Shown one piece after another: positions 35,423 through 44,441 of a DNA stretch of 64,000 nt (the first letter of the stretch is position 1; the number at the start of each line of letters is the position of its first letter). Made by a program: the position numbers and the translations under genes. The DNA is taken from positions 9,025-73,024 of the forward strand of contig DATIYF010000129.1 of assembly GCA_035517775.1 (NCBI GenBank), read 5' to 3'. The notes under the pieces were generated by a model. It ran no database searches. It saw only the letters and a program-made list of their open reading frames with translations, and was not told the DNA's origin. The stretch is from DATIYF01 sp035517775. Its GTDB lineage: Bacteria > Acidobacteriota > Terriglobia > Terriglobales > Acidobacteriaceae.

Positions 35423-36202
35423 CTATTTGTAAACCGCGTCGGTGCGGTTCAGATAGTCGCGGTGGTCTTTGAAATCCACCATGGAGCCAAAGGCGGGACT
35501 GGCCAGCGGGTTCGCCTTCAGACCGTCCTGTAGCGCCGCATTCACTTTGTCCAGCCCCTCGGCGGTCGGCGAGAGGTAAACGATCCAGAAGCCGCCGGGA
35601 CTATCCGTGTGAATGGCTTCGGTATCCACTTCATACTCGGCAATGGTGCCGTCGGCCAGCAGCTTCTCGAGCAAAGGGACGACGAAGGTCTTGCTCAGGG
35701 TATCTATGGCATCATCCGGGGCGTCAGGCTTGAGCTGATAGGCCGAGACGTGAGTGTAGCCGCCCTTCACTGAGCCGGAATGCCAGTTGTAGTAGTGGCT
35801 GACGACGAGATTGTCCCAATGCTTGGTGGCGGCGGCGTCCACCGGAGAAGTGGGGATGCCGGACTTGTAAACGCCATCCAGAAAGTTGAGCAGGGCCGCC
35901 TCGGACATGGCGGAGAACCAGGTGTCATGGGTGGAACCGTCAGCGGAATGAATCAGGGTTTGGTCACTGCCATAGCCGATGAGCGTGCCCGCGGCCAGGG
36001 CTTTCTCCAACATCTGGGTTTCGCTGGCTACGAGCTTTTGCTCGTCGGCCCACTGCGGGCGGGGAATGGCCCAAAAGGCAACGTAGGAATACATGGCCGG
36101 TTTTTCTTTGACCTCGGACATCTGGGCCTGAGCGGGTACGGTCGCGATGCACATCGCCAGCGCACACAGCCCTGTGAACACACACCACCACTTGTGGTTC
36201 AT
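35423..36202 (-). CDS. Exported protein of unknown function
   Basis: 259 residues with a good signal peptide (HKWWCVFTGLCALAMCIATVPAQA) and an AGGAGA ribosome site before the ATG at 36202. The mature part looks like two repeats of a ferredoxin-like alpha/beta unit: residues ~30-130 (AMYSYVAFWAIPRPQW ... HDTWFSAMSEAALLNFLDG) and ~140-250 (YTHVSAYQLKPDAPDD ... GGFWIVYLSPTAEGLDKVNAAL). Each carries a strand, helix, 'GTI/GTL..Y' strand and a W-containing strand. No catalytic motif was recognised. It has its own strong terminator and lies alone, so it is probably a single-gene unit. Confidence 0.75.
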   Translation of the reverse strand: MNHKWWCVFTGLCALAMCIATVPAQAQMSEVKEKPAMYSYVAFWAIPRPQWADEQKLVASETQMLEKALAAGTLIGYGSDQTLIHSADGSTHDTWFSAMSEAALLNFLDGVYKSGIPTSPVDAAATKHWDNLVVSHYYNWHSGSVKGGYTHVSAYQLKPDAPDDAIDTLSKTFVVPLLEKLLADGTIAEYEVDTEAIHTDSPGGFWIVYLSPTAEGLDKVNAALQDGLKANPLASPAFGSMVDFKDHRDYLNRTDAVYK

Positions 36203-36351
36203 GAGTTTGTCTCCTTGGGGGACTCGCGTCTTTGCTGAGTCCAGAGCCGGCGTAGTGTACACCATGGTTGTGTCCCGATTCATGACGGAGTTGGGGGATT
36301 TCCACAGGCGGTTCGGGGGCACCTTGGAGGTGTGCGAGGGGCCGCAGAGTA

Positions 36352-36381
36352 CTCGACGGCGAAAATCGCCTCGGGATGACA
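36352..36381. repeat. Repeat family B hairpin
   Basis: CTCGACGGCGA AAA TCGCCTCGG followed by GATGACA; same ATGACA tail as other family B copies. It lies between the exported protein start and tRNA-Pro. Confidence 0.55.
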
Positions 36382-36498
36382 GAGTAGTGAAGGAAGATGG
36401 GGCGAGAGCTGCTGGCTGCGCTTTGCCCTTGGGGTGCTTCGTGGGTCGGCAGTACGGGCTCGGTTAGAGAGCGAGCGCCAACATCCGGGCGAGAGCAA

Positions 36499-36575
36499 TG
36501 GTCGGGACGGGCAGATTTGAACTGCCGACCCCTCGCACCCCAAGCGAGTGCTCTACCAGGCTGAGCCACGTCCCG
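36499..36575 (-). tRNA. tRNA-Pro (anticodon GGG)
   Basis: 77 nt with encoded CCA. Acceptor CGGGACG pairs with CGTCCCG; D arm GGCTCAGCCTGGTAGAGC; anticodon arm CTCGC-TTGGGGT-GCGAG gives GGG; T arm GTCGGCAGTTCAAATC. Confidence 0.95.
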
Positions 36576-36893
36576 ACAGGAAGGAACCCGCCGCCAGAAG
36601 CCGGCGAGTGGGGTTGACGGGGTTAATTCTACATCAAGGCTGCGGGGGCCGTCCGGGCGTTCCGACCTCTTGCGGGGGGAATCCCTCGCGGGGGTTTCTG
36701 TTGCACAGCTATGAAGAGAGGGATCGTTCGACTGCGCACCCGCCTCGCTGCGCGAAACGGGTTGCTCCGCCCAAAATGAGATTGCTGCTTGGAGTTTAAA
36801 GATGCAAGGCCGCACGATTCTGGAAGCGCTGGCCGTGGCCCACTGCAAGCGCGCAAAGAAAGATCTGGCGGCCGAGGGCGGCCGCCCCACATG
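36576..36893. other. Non-coding spacer between rnr and tRNA-Pro
   Basis: 318 bases without a supported gene. It contains degenerate hairpin sequence (GTTCGACTGCGCACC ... GGTGCGCGAAACGGG-like arms near 36727-36770). A family E palindrome (GGCGGCCGAGGGCGGCCGCC) ends at the rnr stop codon. Confidence 0.5.
36868..36893. repeat. Repeat family E (GC palindrome with CCCCACAT)
   Basis: GGCGGCCGAGGGCGGCCGCC followed by CCACAT, abutting the RNase R stop. A second copy with the same CCGCCCCACAT end lies inside the RNase R gene at 37444-37466. Confidence 0.5.
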
Positions 36894-39419
36894 CTAGCGG
36901 GACTTCTTGCGCCCGGTGCGGACCGGCTCCTCTTCAAAAAGCGCGAATTGCAGCTTTTTTTCGACTGGGTCAATGCGATCGAGCAAGACGTGCACTTTCT
37001 GGCCCAGGCGGTAGGTTCTGCGGGTGCGCTGGCCGATGATCTCGCGCGTGTTCTCGTGATAGGTGTAGCGGTCGTCCTCCAGCGAGGCGATGGGCACCAG
37101 GCCCTCGACGAAAAGGTCAGTCAGCTCGACGAAGAAACCGAATCTGGTCACGCTGATGACAAGAGCATCGAAGTCTTCGCCGACGCGGTGCTGCATGAAT
37201 TTGACTTTTTTCCACTCCATGAGCTCGCGCTCGGCATCATCGGCGCGGCGCTCCGACTGGCTGGATTCTTCGGCGATCTCGTGAAGCTCTTCGAGCAGCA
37301 TGGGCCCGCCGACAGGCGCGAGCGATTCACGATGAGCAGCGCGATCGTGGCGCTTGGACCAGGGGGAAGGCTTCTCCACGGGGCCTGAAGCGGCTCTATT
37401 GGCAGACTCCTGGCTCCCGCGGCTGAAGCCGTGGGCTTCCACCTGCGCGGGCGTCCGCCCCACATTTTCAGCCAACACGCCCTTCAAAATGCGGTGCACG
37501 ATCAGGTCGGGGTAGCGGCGGATGGGCGAAGTAAAGTGAGTGTAAGTTGGCGAGGCCAAAGCAAAGTGGCCGAGATTTTCTTCGGAATAGCGCGCCTGCT
37601 TGAGGGATCGCAGCATGAGGTAAGAGAGAATTCGCTCTTCTGGCTTGCCGGCAATCTTCTCGGTCAGTTTCTGGTACATGCGCGGCGTGATGTGGACTTC
37701 CTGCGGCAACTCGATCTCTCGGGCACGCTTGCCGGTGCCGTAGCTGGCGCGGCGGTCGGTCTTGAGCTGCATGCGCTGGATGGGCAGAGCGCCGACGCCA
37801 AGCGAATAACCGAAGGTTGCGGCGATCACTTCGAAATCGTAAACCCGCTTGGCATCCGGCTTCTCGTGGATGCGGTAGAGCGAGGCGATGCGATGGTCTT
37901 CGAGATACTGCGCCACGCACTCATTCGCAGAGAGCATGAACTCCTCGATCAGGCGATGAGCGATGTTGCGCTCGGAACGCGTGATGCTCTTCATCAGGCC
38001 GTTTTCGTCGAACTCGATCACGGGCTCGGGCAGGTCGAAGTCAATGGAGCCGCGGCGCTCGCGCTTGCGATTGAGAATGAGGGCGAGGTCGCGCATCATC
38101 TCGAAGGTTTCGACCAGCCGCGCGTAACTCTGGCGCAGGGCGGGGTCGCCTTCGAGAATGGCGTTCACGGCGGTGTAGGTCATACGTTCAGCGGAATGAA
38201 TTACGCCTTCTGACAATTCGTAGCCGACGATCTCGCCTTGATGGTCAATCTCCATCACGCATGACATGACCAGGCGGTCGGTCTGCGGGCGGAGACTGCA
38301 GATATCGGTGGAGAGCTCGAGCGGCAGCATGGGCACGGCGCGGTCGGGGAAATAAACGCTGGTGCCGCGCAGGCGGGCTTCGTCATCGAGGGCGGAACTG
38401 GGTGTGACGTAGTGGGCTACATCGGCGATGTGGACCTGAAGCTGGTAATTGCCGTTCTCCAGGCGGCTGACGGTGACGGCATCGTCGAAGTCGCGGGCGG
38501 TTTCGCCGTCAATAGTGACGATAGGGAGGTGGCGAAAGTCGCGGCGGTGGCGCAACTCGGGGGCAGGGATGACTGGCTCGATGTTTTGCGCTTCTTCCAA
38601 GACCTCGGATGGAAAATGGTGCGGGAGGTGAAATTTGCGGATGATGATTTCGACATCCACACCGAAATCGTCGGGGTAGCCGAGGATTTCGACGACGCGG
38701 CCGCGCGGGTTCTGGGTAGCGGTAGGCCAGTCGGTGATCTCGACGTCCACGACTACGCCTTCGAGATCAGTCCATTCGGTGCGCCGGGCGGCCTCTTCGC
38801 CGAAGACGCGGTGAGGCTGCCTGGTCTGGCTTCTCTTCGGCTTCGTCAAACCGGGATGAACCACCGAGGACGCCGAGGGCATCTCCATACCCAATGGGAT
38901 CAATATCTCCTGGGCAATTTTCTGATCAATCGGGGTGACGTAGTTGTGGCGGCGCCCGTAGTGGAAGGTTCCGACTACCGTAGCATGAGCGCGATTGACG
39001 GTGCGCAGAATGCGGCCTTCGGCGCGGCCATCGGGACGGATGGCGCCGATCTCAACCAGCACGCGGTCACCGTGCATGGCCGAGCCAACGGCGGGCGGAG
39101 GAATGAAGATATCGCCGACGAGTCGCGACTTCAGACGATCATCCAGCGCACTGGCGTCGGGTATGACGAAGCCGAAGCCATCGCGGTGCATGGCAAGCTT
39201 GCCTGTGACCAGATTTTTGCCCGCAGCGGCCTTGGGGATGGCATAGCGGTCCGAACCGAGCGCCGCGAGTTGTCCCGCACGGACCATCTTCTCCAGCCGC
39301 TCCTGCAATTGGCGGCGATCCTCGCCGTGCAGGCCGAACTCACGCACCAGTTGCTTGAATCCGGCCGAATGTTTGGGCTGGCGCTCGATCTTGCTCAGGA
39401 TGTCGGAGTCAGAGAGCAT
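36894..39419 (-). CDS. rnr: Ribonuclease R
   Basis: 3'-to-5' exoribonuclease of the RNase II family, 841 residues. It degrades structured RNA and helps with tmRNA and ribosome quality control. Domains: winged helix (1-65), two cold-shock domains (KNLVTGKLAMHRDGFGFVIP onward), the RNB catalytic domain from about 290 with IDGETARDFDDAV (metal-binding aspartates), and a C-terminal S1 domain (VGEDFDALVISVTRFGFFVE) with a basic tail RTGRKKSR. Between FTSPIRRYPDLIVHRILKG and SERRADDAERELMEW lies an extra stretch of about 45 residues (~651-700). It includes NVGRTPAQVEAHGFSRG, encoded by palindromic repeats (37416-37466). The frame stays open, so the enzyme is probably active. Confidence 0.95.
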   Translation of the reverse strand: MLSDSDILSKIERQPKHSAGFKQLVREFGLHGEDRRQLQERLEKMVRAGQLAALGSDRYAIPKAAAGKNLVTGKLAMHRDGFGFVIPDASALDDRLKSRLVGDIFIPPPAVGSAMHGDRVLVEIGAIRPDGRAEGRILRTVNRAHATVVGTFHYGRRHNYVTPIDQKIAQEILIPLGMEMPSASSVVHPGLTKPKRSQTRQPHRVFGEEAARRTEWTDLEGVVVDVEITDWPTATQNPRGRVVEILGYPDDFGVDVEIIIRKFHLPHHFPSEVLEEAQNIEPVIPAPELRHRRDFRHLPIVTIDGETARDFDDAVTVSRLENGNYQLQVHIADVAHYVTPSSALDDEARLRGTSVYFPDRAVPMLPLELSTDICSLRPQTDRLVMSCVMEIDHQGEIVGYELSEGVIHSAERMTYTAVNAILEGDPALRQSYARLVETFEMMRDLALILNRKRERRGSIDFDLPEPVIEFDENGLMKSITRSERNIAHRLIEEFMLSANECVAQYLEDHRIASLYRIHEKPDAKRVYDFEVIAATFGYSLGVGALPIQRMQLKTDRRASYGTGKRAREIELPQEVHITPRMYQKLTEKIAGKPEERILSYLMLRSLKQARYSEENLGHFALASPTYTHFTSPIRRYPDLIVHRILKGVLAENVGRTPAQVEAHGFSRGSQESANRAASGPVEKPSPWSKRHDRAAHRESLAPVGGPMLLEELHEIAEESSQSERRADDAERELMEWKKVKFMQHRVGEDFDALVISVTRFGFFVELTDLFVEGLVPIASLEDDRYTYHENTREIIGQRTRRTYRLGQKVHVLLDRIDPVEKKLQFALFEEEPVRTGRKKSR
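37416..37435. repeat. Repeat family C palindrome inside rnr
   Basis: CCCGCGGCTGAAGCCGTGGG, a 9-bp stem (one G-T pair), translated in frame as part of AHGFSRG. A relative with CCCGGCT/AGCCGGG arms is at 58055-58080. Confidence 0.6.
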
Positions 39420-39789
39420 GGGAGGAGCAAGCGTCAGAACCGGGGGAGGAGCAGGTCCCCGGAGAAATTTCAGTTCTCAGTTGCCAGATGATAGTTCTCA
39501 GTTTACGGCAGCGCCGGTACTAAAGGGGGAATGAGTTTCCCGAATTGGAGGCAACGGGAAGAAAGTACCAGCTTCCTGAGCATGTTTTTCGTAGAGCTAG
39601 AGTTCAAGGTGCAGCCGAAGTGTTCCGCCTGCGGGATAGCCAGAGGGCAATGGGAAGAATCACCTTAGACATCAACGGGCCGGCGAATTTCCGTGAACCG
39701 CGCGGGCGGCAACGGAGTACAATGCGGTTTGGTCACCGAAATGCGGGAGTGACAAGCTATTTCAACCCAAGGAAAGGATTTATTGTGCC
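39420..39789. other. Spacer between rnr and bactofilin
   Basis: 370 bases. Contains family F units (CAGTTCTCAGTTGCCAG ... TAGTTCTCAG, 39471-39505). Short open frames here look non-coding. No convincing promoter or RNA structure was seen. Confidence 0.4.
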
Positions 39790-40317
39790 ATGTGGAAACC
39801 CACGAATCAGCCTCCCAACCCCTCGGCCCGGCCGAATGAGCCGGAGCGTCCGGTGATGCCTGCGCCCCCCGTGGCGGCGAGTGAGCCTGCGGCGGCGGCG
39901 CCGCGTCCGGTTTCCACCAGCGCGGCAGACCAGGCCACCATCGGCAAATCGCTGGTGATCAAGGGCGAGGTGACCGGCTCGGAATCCCTTTATATTGATG
40001 GCCGGGTGGAGGGTTCCATCAACCTGGCGGGCAATCGGGTAACGGTTGGCCGCAATGGCGTGGTCTCAGCCAATATCAATGCCCGCGAAATTGTCGTATT
40101 GGGCAAGGTGCGCGGCAACCTGACGGCCAGCGACCGGGTGGATATCCGCAGCGATGGTTCGCTGACTGGCGACGTGGTGGCGGCGCGCATTTCGATCGAG
40201 GATGGGGCCTACTTCAAGGGCGGGATTGACATCCGCAAAGCCGGGCAGAAGGCCAATGGCGAAGAGGTAAAGACGCCGGTTTCGACCGCGCCGGCGGAAA
40301 TTGCTGCCCGCGCCTGA
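39790..40317 (+). CDS. Bactofilin (polymer-forming cytoskeletal protein)
   Basis: 175 residues. A Pro/Ala-rich flexible N-terminus of about 50 residues precedes a right-handed beta-helix core made of repeated hexapeptide-like turns (IGKSLVIKGEVTGSESLYIDG, VEGSINLAGNRVTVGRNG, VSANINAREIVVLGKVRGNL, DRVDIRSDGSLTGDVVA). A short polar tail follows. Bactofilins form nucleotide-free filaments on the inner membrane that place cell-wall enzymes or other machinery. Many bactofilin genes sit next to an M23 peptidase; none is present here. A clear terminator follows. Confidence 0.92.
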   Translation: MWKPTNQPPNPSARPNEPERPVMPAPPVAASEPAAAAPRPVSTSAADQATIGKSLVIKGEVTGSESLYIDGRVEGSINLAGNRVTVGRNGVVSANINAREIVVLGKVRGNLTASDRVDIRSDGSLTGDVVAARISIEDGAYFKGGIDIRKAGQKANGEEVKTPVSTAPAEIAARA

Positions 40318-40340
40318 CCCAGAGTCTTAACAGAACCTTA

Positions 40341-40370
40341 AGAGGGCGGAACGCTCCGCCCTCTTTGTGT
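40341..40370 (+). terminator. Terminator of the bactofilin gene
   Basis: Perfect 10-bp stem AGAGGGCGGA / TCCGCCCTCT with an ACGC loop, then TTGTGTGT. The T-tract is short, but the stem is strong and sits 23 bases after the stop. Confidence 0.75.
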
Positions 40371-40689
40371 GTGTCGCGCAAGGCTTCTTTTTCAAAACTT
40401 TCAATGCCAAACTAAGCGCCACCCCCACCTTCTAGCCACCGCCACGGAAGCGCCAGATTAGAACCAGGTGAAGAGATCCTCTTTTTTTTCAGCAGTTTCC
40501 ACGGGTCACAGGTTTTGGATTACCAAGGTATTAATGAATTTCTAATTCTCACGTACCGTTTGCTGACACAAGCCTTTCGGAAATAATGCCTCCAACGCTT
40601 CCGTTCCCCCGAGTCGGTTGACCGGGACGCCCCTCATCCCGGCGGCAGCGAATTCAAGCAGCCAAAGCGAGTAGAGAGGAACCCACGCA
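40371..40689. other. AT-richer leader region before the secreted-subunit locus
   Basis: About 320 bases, locally AT-rich compared with its surroundings (TTTTTTTTCAGCAG at 40482, GTATTAATGAATTTCTAATT). A weak promoter candidate is TTGCTG (40560-40565) with TAATGC (40584-40589) 18 bases apart. It probably carries the promoter for the genes that follow. Confidence 0.35.
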
Positions 40690-41268
40690 ATGAAATTGCT
40701 ACGTAATCACTGTGTACCAGTGGCGATGGTCGCCCTGGCCCTGATCACTGCCACATCCTTGGCGTCTGCACAATCCCTGAATTCGGGCCCGCAGACCATC
40801 GCGCTCAATGCCACACTGAGCGAGTCCTTAACCTTGAGCCTGTCGGCCAACGCCGTCAATTTCACGCTGACTCCGGGGAGCGCCACCAACGCGGGCAGCA
40901 CCAACATCACCGCCACCACGAGCTGGACCCTTCGCCCGGGCCGCACCGCCGTGGGCGTCTATGCCTATTTCACCAGCGCCGCCGCGGCAATGACCGACGG
41001 GGGAACGCCGGCCAACAACATTCCGTCTTCGGCCTTCAAGATTGCCGATAACGGAGGCGCCTCCACCGCGCTCACCAACAGCGTGGCCTTCGGGGCCGCC
41101 AACGCCGGCCTGCAACTGGCCAATGTGACCATCACCGGCGCCAACCGCAGCAGCAGCCGCACCGACGCGATGGCGTTCAACATTGACTTGAGCGGCGGCA
41201 CCCTGCCACAGCTTCCGGCGGGGACGTACACCGGAACGCTGAACATTCAGGCCCAGGCCACGCCGTAA
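40690..41268 (+). CDS. Small exported beta-rich protein, candidate surface/pilus subunit 1
   Basis: 192 residues; ribosome site GAGAGGAA precedes the ATG. The signal peptide ends at SLASAQ. The mature ~165 residues are Ser/Thr/Ala/Asn-rich, lack cysteine, and read as alternating strands: QTIALNATLSESLTLSLSAN, AVNFTLTPGSA, NITATTSWTL, VGVYAYFT, AFNIDLSGGTLPQLPAGTY, TGTLNIQAQA. The PAGTYTGTL-type C-terminal strand resembles spore-coat-U or other chaperone/usher subunits. It is clearly paralogous to the next gene (shared LSLSANAVNF, GSTNITATT, NIPSSAF, SRTD, LPAGTYTGTL). A 110-bp gap separates them. It is likely exported to the cell surface; not a recognised named family. Confidence 0.78.
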   Translation: MKLLRNHCVPVAMVALALITATSLASAQSLNSGPQTIALNATLSESLTLSLSANAVNFTLTPGSATNAGSTNITATTSWTLRPGRTAVGVYAYFTSAAAAMTDGGTPANNIPSSAFKIADNGGASTALTNSVAFGAANAGLQLANVTITGANRSSSRTDAMAFNIDLSGGTLPQLPAGTYTGTLNIQAQATP

Positions 41269-41378
41269 TCGGGCTTTCGTAGCAAACCATCTGTACCAGA
41301 CGGGCGGCAAGGGACCAGGAATTTCCTGCGCCGCGTGCCGCCCGGCTTTTTCAAAAATCTGAAGTGGAGAGGGCCGCA

Positions 41379-41960
41379 TTGGGCGTGAGGCAGCTCCGCA
41401 AATTCGCAGAGTTCATAGTTCTAAGCGCGGTGATGGTGATGGCGGCGGCGCGCCCGGGTTCGGCGCAGGTGGTCGCCTCAGGGGTTCGCGCGGTGTCGCT
41501 GGATGCGACGCTGGACGAATCCGTGACGCTTTCACTTTCCGCGAATGCCGTGAACTTCAGCCTGGTTCCAGGCCGGGCCAGCAACCCGGGCAGCACCAAC
41601 ATTACCGCGACCACTACCTGGACCCTGCAGCCGGCGTTTCTGCGGAACATCAGCGTGTACGCGTTCTTCAACAATGCCAGCACCGCGCTGACCAACGGAT
41701 CGGGAGGCAACATTCCGTCATCCGCGTTTCAGATCTCCGATAACGGCGGCGGCCTTCAGGCCCTGACCAATACCGTGCCCTTTGGCGGGGCAGGCGCCGG
41801 GCGTCTGCTGGGGCAGAGTACCGAGTTTTTGTTCTTCAACCAGCGCGGCAGCCGCACCGACACTATGAGTTTCAACATTGACTTGAGCCAGGGAACGTTG
41901 CCCAGCCTTCCGGCGGGCACGTACACCGGCACGCTTACCATTCAGGTGCAAGTGCAATGA
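41379..41960 (+). CDS. Small exported beta-rich protein, candidate surface/pilus subunit 2
   Basis: 193 residues from a TTG start that has GGAGAGGG five bases upstream; GTG codons at 41364 and 41385 are alternatives. The signal peptide runs RQLRKFAEFIVLSAVMVMAA to GSAQ. The mature part is a paralogue of the preceding subunit: DATLDESVTLSLSANAVNFS, GSTNITATTTWTLQ, ISVYAFFNNAS, NIPSSAFQISDNGG, SRTDTMSFNIDLSQGTLP and LPAGTYTGTLTIQVQVQ. The C-terminal strand of alternating hydrophobics fits a donor-strand exchange scheme, in which a chaperone holds the fold open. The stop TGA overlaps the chaperone ATG, so translation of the two is coupled. Confidence 0.78.
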   Translation: MGVRQLRKFAEFIVLSAVMVMAAARPGSAQVVASGVRAVSLDATLDESVTLSLSANAVNFSLVPGRASNPGSTNITATTTWTLQPAFLRNISVYAFFNNASTALTNGSGGNIPSSAFQISDNGGGLQALTNTVPFGGAGAGRLLGQSTEFLFFNQRGSRTDTMSFNIDLSQGTLPSLPAGTYTGTLTIQVQVQ

Positions 41961-42682
41961 GAACGAAGCAAGCCCGCTGGAGGTGCGCGGTTGGAATTTT
42001 GGCGGCGATGTTAACTCTTGCCGCATTGCCGCTGCGCGCGCAGACCGTAAGGCCGCTGATCGCGGAATTGGGCAACCCGGCCAAGGGACGCATTGAGTAT
42101 GTGAATGACAGCCTGACCCCGCTGAACGTAGTGCTCGAGGCCAAGAGCTTCTCGGTCTCAGAGACCGGCGAAATGTCATACCGGCCGCTCGACCCCAGCG
42201 TTCATCTGCGGCTTTCGGTCACCAGCTTCCGGCTGCAGCCGCAGCAGTCTTATTACGTCTTCTACGAGGCAAAGACCGACGCGGCGCCGGCCTGGTTCGT
42301 GATTTATGCGGCGTTCTCGGGCTTCGCGTTCCGTACCCAGCAGGGTATGAGCGTACGGCTGGAGCTGCCGCACACGGTGTATCTGTTGCCCAAGCAGTCG
42401 TTGCAGAAATCAGACGTGCAGGTGGACAAGCTGGAATTCAACCAGGCACAGAAGAAGCTGGTACTGGAAGTCGAAAACACGGGCAACAATTTCGGCCGGG
42501 TGCAGGAAACCGTGGTGGCCTTCGGCAAGAAGAAGCAGGAAGCGCCCGGTTTTCCTGTGTTTCCGCACAGCAAGAGGCTTTTGGAGATTTCTCTCGACCA
42601 GGAACCCTCCTCTCCCACGGGAGTGGTGCTGCAGTTTCCCAGCTTCAAAATCGAGGAGCAGCTTCAGGGCCGGGACCCATGA
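41957..42682 (+). CDS. Periplasmic pilus-chaperone-like protein
   Basis: 241-residue exported protein. The signal peptide (VGILAAMLTLAALPLRA) is followed by two immunoglobulin-like domains. Domain 1 has VNDSLTPLNVVLEAKSF, then SVTSFRLQPQQSYYVFYEA and PAWFVIYAAFSG. These align in order with the PapD-type 'F.L.PGQ..VR' and 'ESLFWV' strands that cap pilus subunits. Domain 2 (LEFNQAQKKLVLEVENTGNNFG) follows. It lacks an obvious basic binding Arg/Lys pair at the classical positions, so the assignment is by fold pattern and context. ATGA overlaps on both sides couple it to the subunit before and the barrel after. Confidence 0.68.
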   Translation: MRTKQARWRCAVGILAAMLTLAALPLRAQTVRPLIAELGNPAKGRIEYVNDSLTPLNVVLEAKSFSVSETGEMSYRPLDPSVHLRLSVTSFRLQPQQSYYVFYEAKTDAAPAWFVIYAAFSGFAFRTQQGMSVRLELPHTVYLLPKQSLQKSDVQVDKLEFNQAQKKLVLEVENTGNNFGRVQETVVAFGKKKQEAPGFPVFPHSKRLLEISLDQEPSSPTGVVLQFPSFKIEEQLQGRDP

Positions 42683-44421
42683 AACGCAAGTCCGCAGTCC
42701 GCTTTCTTGCCGGGCTTGCATCTCTTCTCTGGCTGGTGCTGGCCGCCAGCCCTCTCTCTGCGCAAATCTTCAAAATTCAGGGCGGCGACTCCACACTTTT
42801 CCAGGCTGAGGGCGGATCGCTTGACGTCAAAGCCCCCAACTACGAGGGCAATCTGGGGGCGGGCTTTTTCGACGGACACTTTCAATTGGGCGCGGTCATG
42901 CGGACCAAATTTCGCGATGAGACTCTCATCGGCGGCGACGACGCGATCCGCTTCAATCTGCCCACTGATATTTTTGACGGCGGATACTACTTTTACGCCC
43001 GCGGCGCCGGAATCGAACGCAGCGAGAAAGACCAGAGCCTGTATTTCTTCGGAGGGGTGACTTCCACCTGGCTGGGGACCAGTTTTTTTCAGTCGGCGCG
43101 GGCGGAAAATCCGGTGGCTATCCTGTTTTTCGACCGCAAGCTGAGCCAGCGCTTGCATTTCTATTCGCGCGGCATCCTGGCGCATCACAAGACTTCGCTG
43201 CAATCGCTGGAGTGGCGGCCGAGAGTGTGGCTCAAAACTGCAGTGACGGGAGGGTTGGGCTCAGGCAAGGGCTATTTCGCAACCTCGTTCGATGCGGAGA
43301 CGCGAAAGCTGGCGCTGCAAGCCGCCTATATTGCGGCCAGTTCCGATTTCCGCCGCATCACCGCGCCGAGTATTTTGAACTCTGAGGCCGACCGGGGGAA
43401 TGTGGAAGTAACCTACCGTCCCGATTCGTACATGAGCTTCACCGGCGGGCATCGCGACCTGTTGCAGCCACTCACGCTGCTGAGCCCGCTCGAAGAGGCC
43501 ACGGTCAACAATCTGGGGGCAAATTTTCACCTCGTCAACACCAACTTCGGGATTGGATTATTCAATTCCGCCGTCGCCGGCATGAAGACCAACGGTACGA
43601 ACTTTTATGCCGGGCACCGCATTCACGACCGGGTAGAGATCACGGGAAACTACTTTCAGAGCCGGAGCGGGACCTACAAGCCGGAATCCATGGTGACGGG
43701 GACATTCAGGGAAATTATTTCGCCGCGCTTGAGTCTTCTGCAGCTGGCCACGCACGCCGCCGGGCAGTGGAACCTGGCCTACGGCGGGCAGTTTCTTACC
43801 AACCGCTTCAGCGCCAGCGTGGATTACCAGAACGTCTATCTGCCTTTCGAGCCGCAGAGGCCGTTTCAGCAGGCGCTGGCGGTCAACGTGACGGCGCGGC
43901 TCCACGGCGTGCAGTGGACGGCAGCTTCGGCGGTCGCTCCCGACGGGCACGTGCGCTATACGTTCGGGGTCACGACTTATCTGTATCGCTACAAGGGCCT
44001 GATGGGAAGCCAGGGGCCATCGGCCGATTCCTACAGTTTTCCCAAGTATGTGGTGCAAGGGATCGTGCTCGATGAGACCGGCAAACCCTTTGGCGGAGCG
44101 GCGCTGCGCATCAACGGAACGCTCGTCTACAGCGACGATTCAGGGCGATTCTTATATCGCTGCCGGAGACGTGCCGAGTTGAACTTCGAGGTCGAGCCCT
44201 CTGAGTTTCTTGTGCCGGGCGTTTTCAAGGCGCTCAAGGCGCCGGACAGAGTGATGCCTCAACTGGAAGATCAGGCGACGGATATTAGGGTCGTGGTTGA
44301 GATGGTCAGAACCACTCCCATCGGGCTGCATCCCTCAAAGCCCGGCGGACAGGGCGCGGGTGTGGCCGATCCGTTGAACACGCCGCAGCTTCCGGCGGCG
44401 ACTCCTCAACCTCTGCAGTAA
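42679..44421 (+). CDS. Outer-membrane beta-barrel with C-terminal Ig-like domain, usher-like candidate
   Basis: 580 residues. The signal peptide ends SPLSAQ. Residues ~30-450 are a string of amphipathic strands with aromatic girdles (FDGHFQLGAVMRTKF, DGGYYFYARGAGIE, LHFYSRGILAHHKT, GKGYFATSFDAETRKLALQAAYI, YTFGVTTYLYRYKG) typical of an outer-membrane barrel. Residues ~455-530 form a carboxypeptidase-regulatory/usher-CTD-like sandwich (VQGIVLDETGKPFGGAALRI, VYSDDSGRFLYRC). A Pro-rich tail ends the protein. It is much shorter than classical ushers (about 800) and no plug domain was recognised. It is coupled by ATGA to the chaperone-like gene, so I propose it as the exit pore or surface anchor. 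Confidence 0.65.
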   Translation: MKRKSAVRFLAGLASLLWLVLAASPLSAQIFKIQGGDSTLFQAEGGSLDVKAPNYEGNLGAGFFDGHFQLGAVMRTKFRDETLIGGDDAIRFNLPTDIFDGGYYFYARGAGIERSEKDQSLYFFGGVTSTWLGTSFFQSARAENPVAILFFDRKLSQRLHFYSRGILAHHKTSLQSLEWRPRVWLKTAVTGGLGSGKGYFATSFDAETRKLALQAAYIAASSDFRRITAPSILNSEADRGNVEVTYRPDSYMSFTGGHRDLLQPLTLLSPLEEATVNNLGANFHLVNTNFGIGLFNSAVAGMKTNGTNFYAGHRIHDRVEITGNYFQSRSGTYKPESMVTGTFREIISPRLSLLQLATHAAGQWNLAYGGQFLTNRFSASVDYQNVYLPFEPQRPFQQALAVNVTARLHGVQWTAASAVAPDGHVRYTFGVTTYLYRYKGLMGSQGPSADSYSFPKYVVQGIVLDETGKPFGGAALRINGTLVYSDDSGRFLYRCRRRAELNFEVEPSEFLVPGVFKALKAPDRVMPQLEDQATDIRVVVEMVRTTPIGLHPSKPGGQGAGVADPLNTPQLPAATPQPLQ

Positions 44422-44441
44422 AAGTGTGGAATCCTAAGGGC

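Noticed and set aside
39545..39856. 103-codon frame before the bactofilin
   Set aside because: No signal peptide, ribosome site or protein-like pattern; it overlaps the bactofilin start in another frame.
40341..40370. Riboswitch upstream of the subunit locus
   Set aside because: The structure is a simple perfect hairpin followed by T's after the bactofilin stop, which a terminator explains fully.
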